From: Rallus limicola
Lineage: Eukaryota; Chordata; Aves; Gruiformes; Rallidae
DNA length: 64,000 nt
Direction: 5' to 3'
NCBI GenBank assembly: GCA_022605955.1
Contig: JAKCOZ010000003.1
Span: 59,582,179 to 59,646,178, forward strand
The notes beneath the pieces were generated by a model, which saw only the letters and a list, made by a program, of their open reading frames with translations, did not search any database and was not told where the DNA came from. Of this stretch, positions 9,994-24,379 are shown piece after piece (position 1 is the first letter of the stretch; every line of letters begins with the position of its first letter). Both the position numbers and the translations under genes were made by a program.

Positions 9994-10853
9994 AGAATCA
10001 TAGAATCATAGAATTATAGGGGTTGGAAAGGACCTCAAGAGATCATCGGGTCCAACCCCCCTGCCAAAGCAGCTCCCCAGCTCATATTGCACAGGGAGGC
10101 GTCCAGACGGGTCTTGAATCTCTCCAGAGAAGGAGACTCCACCACCTCCCTGGGCAGCCTGTCCCAGGTTCTGTCACCCTCACTGCGCAAAAGTTCTTCC
10201 CCATGTTGGTGCGGAACTTCCTGTGCTCCAACTTGCAGCCATTGCCCCTTGTCCTGTCTCCACAGACACTGAAAAGGGGCTGGCCAATTCCCCCTGCATC
10301 CCATTAATTAGGTCCCCCCTTAGTCTTCTCTTCTCAAGACTGAACATTCCCAGATCACTCAGCCTGTCCTCACAGGGTAGATGTTCCAGGCCCTTAATCA
10401 TCTTTGTAGCCCTTCTCTGGACTCTCTCCAGGAGATCCCTGTCCTTTTTATACCAGGGAGCCCAGAACTGGACACAATACTCCAGGTGGGGCCTGACCAG
10501 GGCAGAGTAGAGGGGGAGGATCACCTCCTTTGTCCTGCTGGCCACACTCTTCCTGATGCACCCCAGGATCCCATTGGCTCTCTTAGCCACCAGGGCACCC
10601 TGCTGGCTCATGGCCAACCTGTCATCCACCAGGACCCCCAGGTCCTTCTCCACAGAGCTCTTTTCCAGCAGGTCATCCCCCAGCCTGTACTGATACGAAG
10701 GGTTATTACTTCCCAGGTGCAAGACACTACACTTGCTTTTGTTGAACTTCATTAGTTTTCTCCTTGCCCAGCTTTCCAGCCTGTCCATGTCTCTCTGGAT
10801 GGCAGCACAGTGCTCTTGTGTGTCAGCCACTCCTCCCAGCTTTGTATCATCAA
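9994..10853 (-). mobile_element. CR1 LINE, 5'-truncated, with part of reverse transcriptase ORF2
   Basis: Begins on the plus strand with the inverted CR1 tail ('agaatcatagaatcatagaa', 'aggacctcaagagatcatc') and runs about 860 bases. On the minus strand it keeps a long open frame from about 10853 to 10180 with the C-terminal part of CR1 ORF2: [54 protein letters not shown] and [19 protein letters not shown] frame change near 10310 moves the conserved end ([20 protein letters not shown]) to another frame. The upstream catalytic RT motifs and the endonuclease are missing, so it cannot move. The good preservation suggests a fairly young copy. Confidence 0.9.
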
Positions 10854-11960
10854 AGCAGTGAGATCGTGGGTGATTTTTTGCCCCCTTTTTTTCTCTAATA
10901 AAACTCAATTTGGCTTTCTGCTTCTTTGTAACAAACATACAACTGATGTCTCATAATCCCCCTGCATCTCAGATTTACCCTCCTTCATCTGGCTAAAAGG
11001 TTTTAGCATACTTAGAGCTAAGTCAACAGTATTTTGTTATGTCATATCAAGAAAAGCAGATGTTGTTCAATTAAATTCAGATCTTTCCTGTGTTCTTTTT
11101 CTAAAACTCACACATGTCATTTATGTCACCCAAGTGACATACCTAGTATTGAGATAATTTTACTTGGAGCTTTAGGAGAAGCTGCCCATCCTTTCACATT
11201 AGTACAGTAGATTACTCCTATATTTTAGTAAGATTTGCAGCTAAAAACATAAACCCATTAGTTGTTTGGTTTTTAAATTACAATGAACTAATGTTAAAAA
11301 TCCAACTGATACAACATTTTTCCTGAAATTCTGGTTCTTGGACACACTATTGGGTTTTGTGTCTAAATTTAAACAAGCTTGTACTATAACTGAATGTCAT
11401 CAAGCTGTTCTAGTACATGAAACATTTTTTCTCAGATACAGAATTTTCCAGAATCCAAAATTATTTTTTCATGACTTTTTTACCCCTAACAAATAAAACT
11501 ATTATGGTTCCTTTTAGTGTGTCTTCCAGAATGAAAAGTCTGAAACTGTGGTTTATTTCAGATATTTTTGTAATAATGGAATTCCAATTTCTGAAGAGGA
11601 TTCTTTCCTTATAGATAAGCCTGATACTTTTCCCTGACAGTCTTTTCTGCACCGGTAGCAGCAGGCCACATATATATTTATGTAATACCTATACAATGAA
11701 GAGTGACATTGCAGAATTTGTGGCATGGAAAAACCAATTAGCACAAAAAATAATTAGGATCATCAGATATCCTTCCTGGTGCTCTTACCAGAAAAAAATA
11801 GTGATCTGCATGTTATGAAGACCAAACTGTTCTTTCGTCTTCTCTGTGAGCAGAGTCCTCCACATCATCACATAATGTGGCATATGGAGGACTTCCCTAC
11901 ATAACACAATTAGAAGCAAGAAATGCATTTACGAGCCACTCATTTTCCAAATTCAGTTTC
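10854..11960. other. Intergenic DNA between two CR1 copies
   Basis: AT-rich sequence. I see no gene, no splice-bounded exon and no named repeat here. Confidence 0.55.
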
Positions 11961-11964
11961 TTAT

Positions 11965-12565
11965 TCCATCAGAAGAGGGGTGGCAGCAGGGACAGGGAGG
12001 TGATTGTCCCTCTCTACTTTGCCTTCTTGAGGCCCCTTCTGCAGTACTGTGTCCAGAGCAGGGGTCTGCAATACAAGAAAGATATAGAACTGTTGGAGAA
12101 GGTTCAGAGGAGGGTCACGAAGATGATTAGAGGGCTGGAGCACCTCCCCTATGAAGAGAGGCTGAGGGAGATAGGCTTGTTCAACCTAAAGAAGAGAAGG
12201 CTGTGGGGGGACCTCATTGCAGCCTTTCAGTACCTGAAGGGACCATACAAACAGGAGGGGAATCAGCTTGTTAAAGGGTAGACAATGGCAGGACAAAGGG
12301 GAATGGACTAAAGCTAAAGGAAGGTAGGTTTGAATTGGATATTAGGGGGAAGTTTTATGCAGAGAAAGTGATGAGGTGCTGGAACAGGCTGCCCAGAGAG
12401 GTGTTGGATGCCTCATCCCTGGAGGTGTTCAAGGCCAGGTTGAATGGGGCCCTGGGCAACCATGTGTAGATCCAGGCCTGGAGGTTGGTGACCCTGCCTG
12501 TGGCAGGGGGGTTGGAGCTCTATGATCCTTGGGGTCCCTTCCAACCCATGCCATTCTATGGTTCC
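11965..12565 (+). mobile_element. CR1 LINE, 5'-truncated, 3' end of ORF2 and 3' UTR
   Basis: Plus-strand copy. The frame starting near 11970 keeps ORF2 C-terminal phrases ([55 protein letters not shown]), followed by the 3' UTR ('ctggaacaggctgcccagag', 'catccctggaggtgttcaag', 'ggtcccttccaacccatgcc') and 'attctatggttcc'. It belongs to a different subfamily from the copy at 9994-10853, judging by divergence across the shared part. Confidence 0.9.
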
Positions 12566-13229
12566 AAGCAATCTCCATCATACTCCAAAATACTGGAGAT
12601 GATCTCCAAATACCAAAGGACAAAATATGATTGTATTAGGTTCTACAGCAAGTTCTCCATCAGACAATTTTTGGGGGAAACAGCAGACAACACAGGCAAA
12701 GCAGAAGTTACATTCCAGGGTTTTGTTTCTTTTGACCATATTTTTCATTGCAGTTATGACTAATTTCACACATTTCCAGTGAAATTTATTTTCTTTGGAA
12801 AGTATGTTCTTGGTTTCTCTTTGTAGGCATGACTCAAATGTTCTGGAGATTTTTTCATTAACATCCCTTTTCAATGATATTTCATGGACACAGTTCAATA
12901 ACATTGCTTCAAATAAAGCAAGTCATGAAAGCTGACAGAAAGAGGGACATCTTAACTGTAAATTTTGTCAAACCGCTTGTGACAAGTTAAATAAGGGCTT
13001 TTTTCTTTGCATTCTTTTCACTTGGAAGTACCTGAAATCTTACTAAAATTAATACTAAACTGGAAAATCTTTTCAGGGTTTTATAGCTACAGGGATAGAG
13101 GACAGACAACTCTCCTTAGCTAACAGCAGCTGCCAGAAGATGGATTCCTGAGGGACTCCATTGTTAGATGCTGATCAGAGGAAAAAAGATACCCCAAAGA
13201 GAGAGACAAAGTTTTTTTGTTCACAGTTT
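12566..13229. other. Intergenic DNA, nothing recognised
   Basis: AT-rich sequence between CR1 copies. No exon, RNA gene or named repeat is visible. Confidence 0.55.
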
Positions 13230-13760
13230 ACCTGGAAGAATGGGATGAGATGTCTTGGCAATAACATGACTGATCCCTATCTTTGAAACATCTGTTCCAT
13301 ATGGAAGGACCGCATCATCTCTTTTCAATCTTCTCTTTTCCTAGACTAAGCAAACTTAACTTTTGAACCTGTCTCAGGAGGACATGCTTCCAGACTCTTG
13401 TGCTTCCCTTCTGAACTCTCCAGTTTGTCTGTATTCCTTTCACACAATAATGCTCAAAGCAAATGTAGTGCTCCTGCAGAGCGGAGAGGACTGTTGCTCA
13501 GTCCTGACATACAGCACTTCAGCTAATCTAACAGCATGATTTTGCTCACTCACCTTCAGTCTGTGGCTCTTTAGGATGAGCAGAATCTTTTCTGCAGAGT
13601 TATTCTGTAAAGTATTCTGCTTTTCAGTACACTTTCCTGACAGGCAAAGCACTGGACATGATTAAATTGATTGTTTGACTTCAAGCTGCCCCTCCAGTTT
13701 GTTACAGTCATCAAAATCTTAAAGCATTTGTCAGTCCTCTTCCACCTTGACTTGTTCACA
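13230..13760 (-). mobile_element. Old, diverged CR1 LINE fragment
   Basis: Degraded reverse-strand CR1 sequence: 'tcaatcttctcttttcctag' then 'actaagcaaactt', followed by phrases aligned to the antisense of ORF2 such as 'gaactctccagtttgtctg', 'gcagagcggagag' and 'ctccagtttgttacagtcat'. No open frame survives. Boundaries are approximate and the assignment rests on recalled consensus. Confidence 0.55.
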
Positions 13761-16700
13761 TATTTTTAACACATACCTTTTTTTCCTTTATACACCTAAT
13801 CACTTTTTGGACAAGAACTGAACACAGGATAGAATCAGCTTGAAATATCCTTCTGGTTTAACATGGGCTGACTGGTTGCTTCTCTCCAACTATGTTTTTT
13901 TCAAATGTTTATGCCAGTTTCATCTAATTGCACAAGTGTTTAGCAAAATAATTCAGTGAAAATCATACAAAGTTTTTGGATTCAATAAAGTCATTATTAT
14001 CACAGCTAGCCACACTCCTTGGTGCTTTCATGTCTCTCTCTGATGTCTCTCCATTCATCTGTCATATTCTGTCTATGCCTTTGTGTGATTCTCCCATACC
14101 TGGAAGGCACCACCACATCATTCATAGCACATATTTACACAGTCAGTGCTGCTAGGTTCTGTACATAAAGATCTTATTTCACAAACATCATAGCACCAAT
14201 AACCCCTTTGAGCAAGAATACTACTTAAAGTTGGCACGAAGGGTAAACCACAAGAGAAGAAGGAAAGATGGCAAAGAAAGATACTGTCTACATACAGGTT
14301 TATTTTATCTTCTAAATCACCTGAACCCAATATGCCATCTTGGGTGCAGCTGCCTTGGGGTAAGAAATTTGTTTCTGCAGATCACCTGGAGCTGTTTTCT
14401 CCACTACACCAGAGATTATCACCCCCTCCAGCCTCTTGGCATTTCTTCACATGGAGACGCTCCCTAGCTCAGTTCTGTCAAATGACCTAGTTTAGCAGAA
14501 ATACCTTCTATGCTCAAATCATACTGACAGAATGAGGGTAAGTAGCAATTACACATGCAGTTGTCCTACCAAATCTGGAAGGGCAGTAAGCTCTGACAGC
14601 AGGACCCAGCCAGCTAGCGAGGGACTGGAGACTGGAGACCCATCCCCAAAAGTCCCTTCTTTCAGATTAGCTACTGACAGAATGGGTGTGCCCACCAGAC
14701 TTTTTTTGGTTTTGTTTTGGGGGGGAGTTTGTTTTTGTTTTTTTGATTCACAGCAGTCCCATTGATTTTGGCAAGAACAGCTGCATACAAAAACCAGAAT
14801 GATCCCACTTCAGCTACAAATTACGTTGGGATCTTGATCTGCTCTGTCCTGCATTGCAACAGCTCCCAGCTCCCTTTAAGAGAAGAAAGTTGCCCAAACT
14901 CACCTTTCTAAAAAAGTCTGTCAGGTATTAAAAGAAGAATAGGGTAGCAATTAAAGTTGAAGAAAATAAAAAATAAGCCCCTACATTTTCTGTCCTTGTT
15001 TACTTGTGTGAAAACTTCCAGGGAAATTTAAGAGGAGAAAATAAGCATAGAACTACTTATTTCTTCAGATAGATGTCTAATTCCTGCTACCATTTCTACA
15101 GGTGCACAAGTTTGCTCTTTCTGTTGGCTTTGGAAGTCAAAGACATAGAAGATGTTGGGGGTTTTTTTTACAAATGTAGGAAATGCTCTGTCTTCTTGAC
15201 TAGTCTACAAGTGCACGCAGAGGAGAGTTAAATGTTTGCAAGCAGTAATTATTTTTTTTGTGTGTGCTTGTGTCATAAAAGCATTTACTCATGCTGTTAG
15301 CAAAAGCAAAATACACAGATAAAGTAAAGAACAAGTAGGGTCTTAGGAAATACATGGTAAACTGCACAAATAGAAGACGTCACTTCCTAAATGTCTGTGT
15401 TGTCAGTGTGCAAACAGAAGCCACACTTTGAAAAGGCCTCTCTCTCTTTGCAGAGAGGGTGAGGACACCTCCATTTCATCTTCCTCTGCTTCCGCCAGCT
15501 TGAAGAAGTGATCTGTTCTGCACTGCCCAGTTCCTGCCTTCTAGCAGGAACTAAAACCTGTGAACCTCTGTCTTTTTTCTTTGTTGAACTCTTACCCGTC
15601 TCAGTCAAATTAAATGACATTAACTGAGGTATGAAATACCCAGTTCCTCTTTAAATGTAAGATCACTTTTGACTTGGTTTGGTGAATAACACTTCGCTGC
15701 TTATGGCTATCCCACTCTTTGCTCTATCCTGTTTTGTTTACTCTGCCATGTCTTCCTCCATCCATCCATCTGTTCTGGAGCCTTTGTCTTCTATCTCCTT
15801 TGTTCCATTCCAGAGATCTGATGACAAATGTCTATTCCACCAAATCCATATATGCCTTTTTTTTTTTCCCCTTCATATTTGTGCTTTAATAAACTGGAAA
15901 TGACAGAACTCCGGAAGCACATATTTTTATATAACTAAATATTATAAATATTTTAAAAATCAACTCACTAGAACAAGAACTCTCAATTATATTACATTTT
16001 TTCTCCTCCCCCCCCCCCCCCCCAACTTTCTCCTTACTTTATTCATTAATTACCATACAAGAGAAAAGATATACAGAAATTTCAGTGCTAATGCCAACTC
16101 TAAGGAGTTCCAACTTCCTATCTGGTAGCTTGCTGCTGTCCTTCGCATCTCTTTTCCTGCCATGCCAACACAACTGCTAATTATATCAGTGAACTGATCT
16201 GGCTTAAACAATTTCCAAATTTCCCCTTAGAATGTTAATGATTTATCAGTCCTGGGCTGATATTTCTACATAAACCAATACTGCCTGTAGGGCTGAATAT
16301 CCAGAAAAACACAGATGTTTGGTTTCTCAATGTTGTGAACCTTCTGTTCCATTTGTGTGGGAATAAATGCAAGAGTAGCCCATCAGAACAGTTCCTGTCT
16401 GGAGATTACATGTTGACAGCAATATAACTCTTCATTTGACGGTGGATTTGGGATGTCTTGTCCCAACTCTCCTTGAGGGACACCGTGACAATATTTCTAA
16501 TGTTTCTTTTACAGGGATATGGGTATCTATTGCAGAATTACTAAATCTTGAGCAGAAATGATCTTTGCTCTATGAAGCTTTTTAGGTCCCCTGGACAGAA
16601 TTGTTATGGTGTTGGTAAGGCACAACAGACCTTTGTATTTCAGCACTTATCACAAACCATGATATAGTTCTTAGATGGAGACAAAGTCAGATGGGGAACA

Positions 16701-19700
16701 AGGTGGCCATTGTTCTGTGCACTTCAGCAGTGACCATCCAAGGCTGAACTGAGCCCAGGAAAGAGTCCAAGTTTTTTACATTAGTAAAATCCCTGCGGCA
16801 AATTCTGCAGGTGTTCTTCTAAGACATGGAAATTAAAACAAAAGTGAAAATCAGAGCATCACTTTGATCCAAACCAAGATGATTTATGCTTCTCATTTAG
16901 TTCAGATAGTATAAACAGTCTGTTCTATACCCAGATATTACCTCTACCCAGGTATTAACTCTATAGATAGATACGGGCTGTCCAAAGAAAGTGAATCTTT
17001 TCCAAGGAAGCCTGCACAGGAGAGGAGGGTGCATTTTGGAGAGAGGCAATATGAGTCAAGGGTACTTTATAAGGTTACACTTTTAAAGAGAATGCAGTAC
17101 TTTCTCACATCTCTGAAAGTACTTGGAAAGACAGAGGAAGTGTGTGGGTACTTTAAATTGAAAGAAACCCCACACAACCATAGTTCCTCTTATAAATTAA
17201 ATTTATCTCAAAGGTTTTGTTGTCAGCTTATGATCAGTATCTCCTTCCATAGGCTTCAGTGGAGCAATGCTGTGCTCTAAAAGAGTAACAACTGATGTAA
17301 TTAACATTTGCTGTGTATAAAGCTGCATTTTGCTCACGTTGTATGTTGTCTTGGGTGGCAGGCAGCAGAGGAGAAGTATTATTTCTCTTGAACAGCCAGG
17401 ACGAAAAGTTTAATCATTATTATTTATGGAACAGAAAGGAAAGATAACTTTCACTCTGTGAAAATCCAACATTTCTGAGAAGTAACCTTGTAGAGCTGAA
17501 ATCAAGTCAGTGAATTCTGGTGAGCTGAGCTCTCATTTCTGTGGAGATACAGGTGGTGTACTGGAGGTATGTTCAGCATATTGGTCCCTTTTTTACAGAA
17601 GGACAATGTGAGTCCTGTTATGCATTGCATTTCACTGTTGCTTAGGGATTTTTAGAGCAATAGATAAAACAGACATACTTTTTCACCTAGAAACAGGATT
17701 TGGTCAAGATATCATCCAAAGTATGATGTCATAATTCCTCATAATTCTTTATTGCTTTCCAAGTTTCAGGCATAGATTTAGTCTGTGGATCCATAAATGA
17801 CAAGCTTTTATGCAAATATGGAAAGATCCATATTTGTATTTATTGTGGGGTTTTTTGTCATTTTAATCTTGCTGTAAAGAGGTAGAACTCCCCTGTTTTG
17901 TCTTTTTTGTGAATTCTGTCCCTTTTTACTTGAAGTTCAGATGATAAGTAACTTGTTACTTATAGTTTTCCAATGGCAGTAAGACATTTAATATTTTCAA
18001 AATATAAAGCAAATAAAACCCCTGAACTTTGTTGGTGGTTTAATTTATACTTGGATTACACTTGGGAGTCCTGCAAGTAATTCCCATATAAATAGAAAGA
18101 AACCCATAAACTCAATTGACCAATGCCTGGGACTCATTCAAAATCAAGATCTCTGTTTTACAGCCTCTGTTAACCGCTTTCAACACCACTGCAGAACAAC
18201 TTTCACAGCAGAGCATTGTATTTACTCATAGCTTTGCAATAAACCCAAAGGAGGACTGGCTTTTGCTTGTATGCTGTACAGAAGCGACACCTGCACTGCA
18301 CCAATAGCCATGCCATACACACAGTGCACTCTTTCCTTTGTGGATCTATGAGGAAAGCCATACTCCACTGCCCTTGAGGCCTAACCCTCCCATTTCCACG
18401 TGTGACCTGGATTATGCTCAGCCTGGTTGGTCATTCCAGATTTCCTCTTTCATCTTTCAGGGGAGCTCACACGCGTGGCACTGCTTCTGAGCATTTGTCC
18501 TTGTTGTCTGACTTGGTGTTTGGCACTGGCTGAACACCGTGCAAGCTTTTCTGTAGCACAAAGCACACACACCTGCCAAATTCTGTGGTTGCAATGGCAT
18601 GGCTTGCATTTGAATGGGTGTTCTTGGCTTTTGTTGGCAGCTAATTACCTTCAGAGTTGATTCTGGTAATTGATGGTCAGCTCTTTTAATAAGGCCACAT
18701 TAACAAATGAGTCCATGGTTTCTGGTTGGCCTTTGAACTCTTACACCATTACTTGTCCTGGTACTTGCTGCCAGTGTAATTTTAAAGGATAGAGTTTGTG
18801 GGTGCTGGATGAAGACTGAGTTCACCAGACACACATCTATACATAATAAAATGTCCCAGTTCTCCCTAGAACAGTTTTGTAATCTAAATATCATGCAATT
18901 ATAGCATGCTTTCTTATTGTAAGTCAGAACCATTTAAAAAAATGATCCAAACTGAATGTGGCCCAAACTGAATATAAAATGCAAGGATCAGTTCCAGTTA
19001 CCCAGGGTGTTTTCTTTCTGTGAATCACGAGGAGTGCTTAGGGAAATCTGTGGTAGGACACAGATAGGAATCTCTGTGCCCAGCGGTCCCTGGAGAATTG
19101 CCAGTGTTGCAATGTCTCAGGAGGAGTCAGAAGAATTAGTCCAGCTTTCCCCTGGACTACACAGAGAAAACAAAATGAGGTTTCCCAGGGTTATTTCTGG
19201 TACCCTCAGCCAGCAGCCGGGAGCAGCTGAGGTCCCTCAAAGTCCTGTTCCAGAGCAAGCGTATTTGTCCCTGTGGTGCTGTGTATGTGCCATTGGGTCG
19301 CTGGTTGGGTGAAGGGCTGGGGAGGGGATAAAGCTCAGCTGCTGGGGATGGACAGTGCAGGTAAAACATGAGAGGCAAGTTGCAAGGGGATGGTGTGCAC
19401 AGAGGGGAAATGAAATCTTGTATTTATGCTGTTAACCTTTTGCTGCTTTCAGGACTGCTTGTAGGAACATCAGTCTTTCTAATCTATGCTTTCAGATCAA
19501 AACCACATTTTCATGCGCTTGTCCCTCAAAACCAGTTCCTTCCTCCCTTCCACCTGCCAGTTGAAGGGCCAAAGTAAAAAAAGAAATTGGTAGAGTTGTT
19601 TAAAGGTGTAAGGGAATGGATATTTTCTTAATTATTCCTGTGTTTGTTGAAAACTATGGATGTTTTCCCTAGCCACATCTGGTTTATCTTTCTTTCCTTT

Positions 19701-22700
19701 TGGAAATGAAAAGCATAGGTGTGGCAAAGTTACTATTGCAGCTGCGGACATGTCTTGACTGAAGAAGTACAGGTAATTATTTTTTCATTAATATTAGTCA
19801 TGAGGGGGGTGTAAAGAAAAATGTGCTTTGTCATAATCCCTAAAGCAACTACTTCAATTTGAAGGTGGTAGGACTATTGAAGACGAATAAACTTCCAGTA
19901 GGAATATAATCCTGTGCACACTCTTCATATTTTTGAACACTTCACAAGATGATTTTGCCTGCCCCTCACTGAACTTGCAGTGTTACTTCCTGCAGCTCTC
20001 AGAGAGTAACATTTCTGAGATGGGTGGCCAGTTAATAGAAACCCAAAATTTCTGTATACGGTTCATGACAATTTTATTGGCATCATAGAATTAAAAAGTA
20101 TTTCTCTGTATTTTAAAATTCACTTGAATCTGAATGAGGCCTATATTTCTTGGCAATGCATCATGTATTTAGACACACTCATTACACACTACCAAGGGGG
20201 ACAGTTTATTGTTCAGGCTAGGGCATTAATTGGAAAGGAAACATAGAATGTGTTTCCAACGTGCTGTCTTGATGGGCTGCTACTGTAAAATAGGGTTATT
20301 CTGACAACTTTACAAGCAAATCTATTGGCTACCTTCAGCTTTTTCTTACATAAAATGTGTTAGAGCTGATTTATCCCTGCTAAAATGCTGGATGGACTGA
20401 CCTCTAAAGAAAGAGGAGAAAAAATAGGGAGACTGGAAGGATATTGTGGAACAGCTAATGAGACATCTCTAGTTTAAGGTCATTAAAATTGTTCCTGCAT
20501 GTAGTGAAGGGCAGTGCTTCAGGGAGTCTCCCAAGTCTTCTGACAGAAATAAAGGTATGGATCCAGTTCCCTTGCTATAACTATATGGGGCACAGAAATA
20601 AGACTGTTACAAGACACACTGCTGACTGTGATTTATACTGTGTCTGTCCTAAGGTATTAATTTGGGCCCTCCTGAAGCTGCTCTAACTAATATCGGTTGT
20701 CAGTATAAACCAGAGTATGTCCCTAGCATCATATCTGTCATAGTTCTTTTTATGCCAGACTGGGACCTCCTAAAACAATTCTGAGAGTGGGATTTTTCTG
20801 TTATCCATGGCAGCAATCCTGCATTTTGCCTTGAATGTTTTGTCTCTGCAAAGATTTCCAGATTTGTTGTCCTTCACTGTATTCCCTCGCATTCAGTATA
20901 AACCCATAGGTGTTTATAAATATAAACCAGTATAAACACGGCAGGTACTGACTGGATGACATTGGGTTTTCAGGTTGGGTTTTAGCCCTATAATTTGTAT
21001 GCACGTACTCCCTGGGAGCATGAGTGTAACAGAATCTGCGAATACCTGGTGTGGGGCGGTGTCAATCTTTTTCATCCCTGGATCTGCTTTTACCTAAGTG
21101 ACCAGCACATCTCTTACGGGGTCGCATCTCAGCTCACCTTTCAGTGTGTGTGGGAGAGGATGGGTATTTCTAGCACTGTGTGACTACTGCTCAGGACCAT
21201 CATGCCATGATTTTAGGAGCAGCAGTGAAGGTAAGCAGTGCAGTGGAGCGATGATCTTGAGTCCACTGTTCTGTTCTTGAGACCAAGTTCTGTTCTCCCC
21301 ATTTGCAAAACAAAAGTAACATCCACCTGCCCAACTTTACCTTTGTGCTGTGAAGAGGAAACTTAAGATAGCAAGAGTAACAAGTTCTGCAAAGTGTTAC
21401 TATGGCATGTATTTTATGTGTACTCACCATTTCTGTTTATAGTTTTGTTATTTTGTAGTTCTTGTATACATATCTATACAGAAGTTGTTGTCAGTTAAAG
21501 GAAGGTTAAGTAAATATGTCCTCTTCCCATTTATCTTTTTAGCATCAGTTCTGCTACAGGTTTCATGCAGCAGTATTTTCACCCAAAAGCTGCACTGCAT
21601 TTTTATGTAACATGAGCATAGAAAGGTAAAACCACACAACACGGAAAGAGACCCCTATATACATCGTGTTGCAGTAAGAAACCCCTCTGGTGTGTCCCAG
21701 CAGAATATAGATTCTTTGAAATAGAAAAAGAGGACAGATTTCTTGAGGAACAAGGGAAGGACACGGAAGCTGGAATAGCATTGGGTATTTGCAGTACAGA
21801 TGATATAAAATACTTCATCTTTCCAGCCTCTAGAGGGGACTATGTTTTCAGCGAACCTCTCTGTGAACAATTGTCTAACCTACGGCAGGCTGCTCAGGCT
21901 GCTGCTCAGGCGAGCTGGAGTGAGTCAAGTGATTCTTGACTGGAGTACGAGTTACTTCTGGGGTTGGAAATAGCCTGTGTCTGAAATGACTTCAGTCCTG
22001 AAGGGCCAGCCTGAAATCTCTGCTCTTGCTGCAGTCCACTGCCTGCCACTGCCTGCTACAACTGCAAGATTTGTTCCTATTAAAAAGCATTTATGTAGCT
22101 GGGAAACAAAAAATAAAAGAGTCTGTGGGGAAACGTTGGATTTATAGGTATGAAAAATACTGTAAGTGAACTAATGATGATGTGGGTTAAGTGACATTTT
22201 GAATCGGGATTAACAAGGAAATTCTATTGTGTAACTTTCTGGCTCAGAAAGATAAATCAATCACAGGCTGGGACTCTTCTTTGTCAAACTGCTTAGGAGG
22301 AGAGGGAGCAGAAGTGTTCGTCCCACTCTGGGCCTGCAGAGACACTGTGGCCCCTGTAAGACTGAATGCAGGCGAGCAGGAACAAAACACTGTGGGCCAA
22401 CTCCTTTTCTGAAGGCATCAAAATCGGTCTTGATGCTACTCCTGCTACACAGTACTGGCTAGTTGCCCTTGGTTAGAGCTACCTCTCGTGTTGGCCTGGC
22501 TTCTCCCACTCTACTTCATTCACAGCAGTACTGTACCTCACAAGGAGCAGCCAGTGTGAAGGGATGGCAGCCTTGCGATTTATGGGCTCGCTATCTCTTC
22601 TGTTGTGTTTACACAGCTTACACTCCAATAAGACAGCTAGGAGAGTATGGAGCTCACACATAAAATGAAAAAGATATTCTGGTGGGGGAAGGAGGGAATC

Positions 22701-24179
22701 AGGAGAGATCCGTCCAGATTTCGGTGTTGTAAACACATCTGTAAGGTCACCATAAAGCAGTGACTACAAAGGTCAGCATTTCAAAATGTGTCTTAAGAAA
22801 ATGTTTTTGCAAGCTTTGTGGTGAAGATGGCTGGCATGTTGTATATTGTAACATTCTGCTTAATCTCCACTATGTTACACGGAGTCATTTACAACAAAAA
22901 ATGCCTGACATAACTTGCAGTACAGGAACACACAAAACCAGCTTCACCAGGGTGGATGTTTATGTAATCTTCAAGAACACTCTGAAGTTCGATTCAGGGA
23001 TCAAATAAAACTACACGAGAGGCACATTTCTCAGAGAAACTACCCATCTTTGAATTTCTGAGCTTTATTTTACCGAGTCCCCGTTAGATAAATGCTCCTG
23101 AAAAAAAAAAAAGCTGATGATTATTTCTGTACATCACGTTACCCACCGTTTTCATTCCACTTCTCGGCTGTCACTGCACAAATGCTTCTAGCTTTCTCTT
23201 CTTCTTAATGGAGGCATCTTAAAGGTGAGCAGAGGGTCACCCCAGGAGCGCAGGTTTCCCATTCACAGGCTGAACTGTGAAGGCAGCAACAAAACAAAGT
23301 TTGCACAGACTGCCCTGACAACAACCTCTGCGCTGAACTAAAAAAACCCCTTCTGTAAAGCCAGTAGCAGTTCACACACCTTTCACATGCAAACCTGGCA
23401 CTCTCTGAGTAACCATAAAACACCAAATTGTGCAGCCCTGCTCTGGGAGTGAGGATGTGCGTTGTTATGGGGCACAGAAAACTCCACAGAGGGCCATCCT
23501 TTATGCTTTTGCTGTCAAAAAGAGCATCAGGTATTTTTGCATGTTTGGCATTGACCTTATTCTTAAACAGGAGTACACATTTTACACGGATACTAAGAAA
23601 ACCTTAAGCATAACAGCTTTACTGCCAGTAAGAGGAGCTGAACAGGGATGCCTTTAACAAGCTCTGACTAGGCAGGGCTATCAAGACCATTAAAATGGTT
23701 GGTTTTCTTTTGTTTTGGTTTTTTTTTCCCCAAGTAAATAATCTCATAACAAGACCTGTCTCCTTCACTGGGGAAACCTCTGCTGCTCAGGGCTGCTGAG
23801 ACACAGTGGGTGAGAAGCAACTGAAAACTGCACCTGGGCCCTGTGGCAGGGGCGGTTGGAAAGACCTCAGAGGGATACAGGCAGGGGTCAGGGACGCAGT
23901 GCCTGCTTCCCCGTTGGGTTATGCTCTCTCTGAGCAAGGGCACCTTTCCATGTGACGAGCTGGGAGCCGGGCAGCCCTGCTTGTACCCTGCTGCAGAGCC
24001 CTTCAGGGTGCTGCCTACATCCCGCGGTGCTGATTCTCCAACGCCCCCTTCCCCGAAGCCCCCAACCCTGCCGAACACTACTCCTGGTCCCTCGAAGGGG
24101 CTCAAACACTTCCCTTATGCAACGAAGCGCGGTTTAACCGGGCTGAAGCAACCCAACGGCTTTTTTTTAAAGACAGCGC
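13761..24179. other. Intergenic DNA between the TARS1 side and the NPR3 promoter
   Basis: About 10 kb of mostly AT-rich DNA. It holds a 16-base poly-C run (16008-16023) and scattered T and A runs. Short open frames are present at chance level. I see no gene, RNA gene or repeat copy that I can name; distal NPR3 regulatory elements may lie here but cannot be recognised by eye. Confidence 0.6.
16008..16023 (+). repeat. Poly-C run (16 C)
   Basis: An uninterrupted cytosine run (poly-G on the minus strand) in AT-rich intergenic DNA. Simple repeat, prone to length variation. Confidence 0.85.
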
Positions 24180-24356
24180 AGTGGTGATCCTTCCCTCCCC
24201 GGCCCCGACTGCAGGAAGGCAGCAGCGGCGCAGGGAGGCACAGGGACACGCGTACATACGTGTTATGTCTGTGATAAGGGCACCCCCGCCCCGCGGTCTC
24301 CGCGCTCGCAGCCCCGGCCGGCGGGAGAGGTGTGCGGGCGCGGGGGGGCCGCCGGA

Positions 24357-24379
24357 GGGGGCGGGCGGGGCGGGCGGGA
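24357..24379 (+). promoter_or_regulatory. Cluster of GC boxes upstream of NPR3
   Basis: Three overlapping GGGCGG-type boxes in direct succession about 400 bases upstream of the ATG. They also have the G-run spacing of a G-quadruplex. Confidence 0.55.

Noticed and set aside
10023..10755. Several overlapping plus-strand open frames
   Set aside because: They are antisense readings of the reverse-strand CR1 element at 9994-10853.
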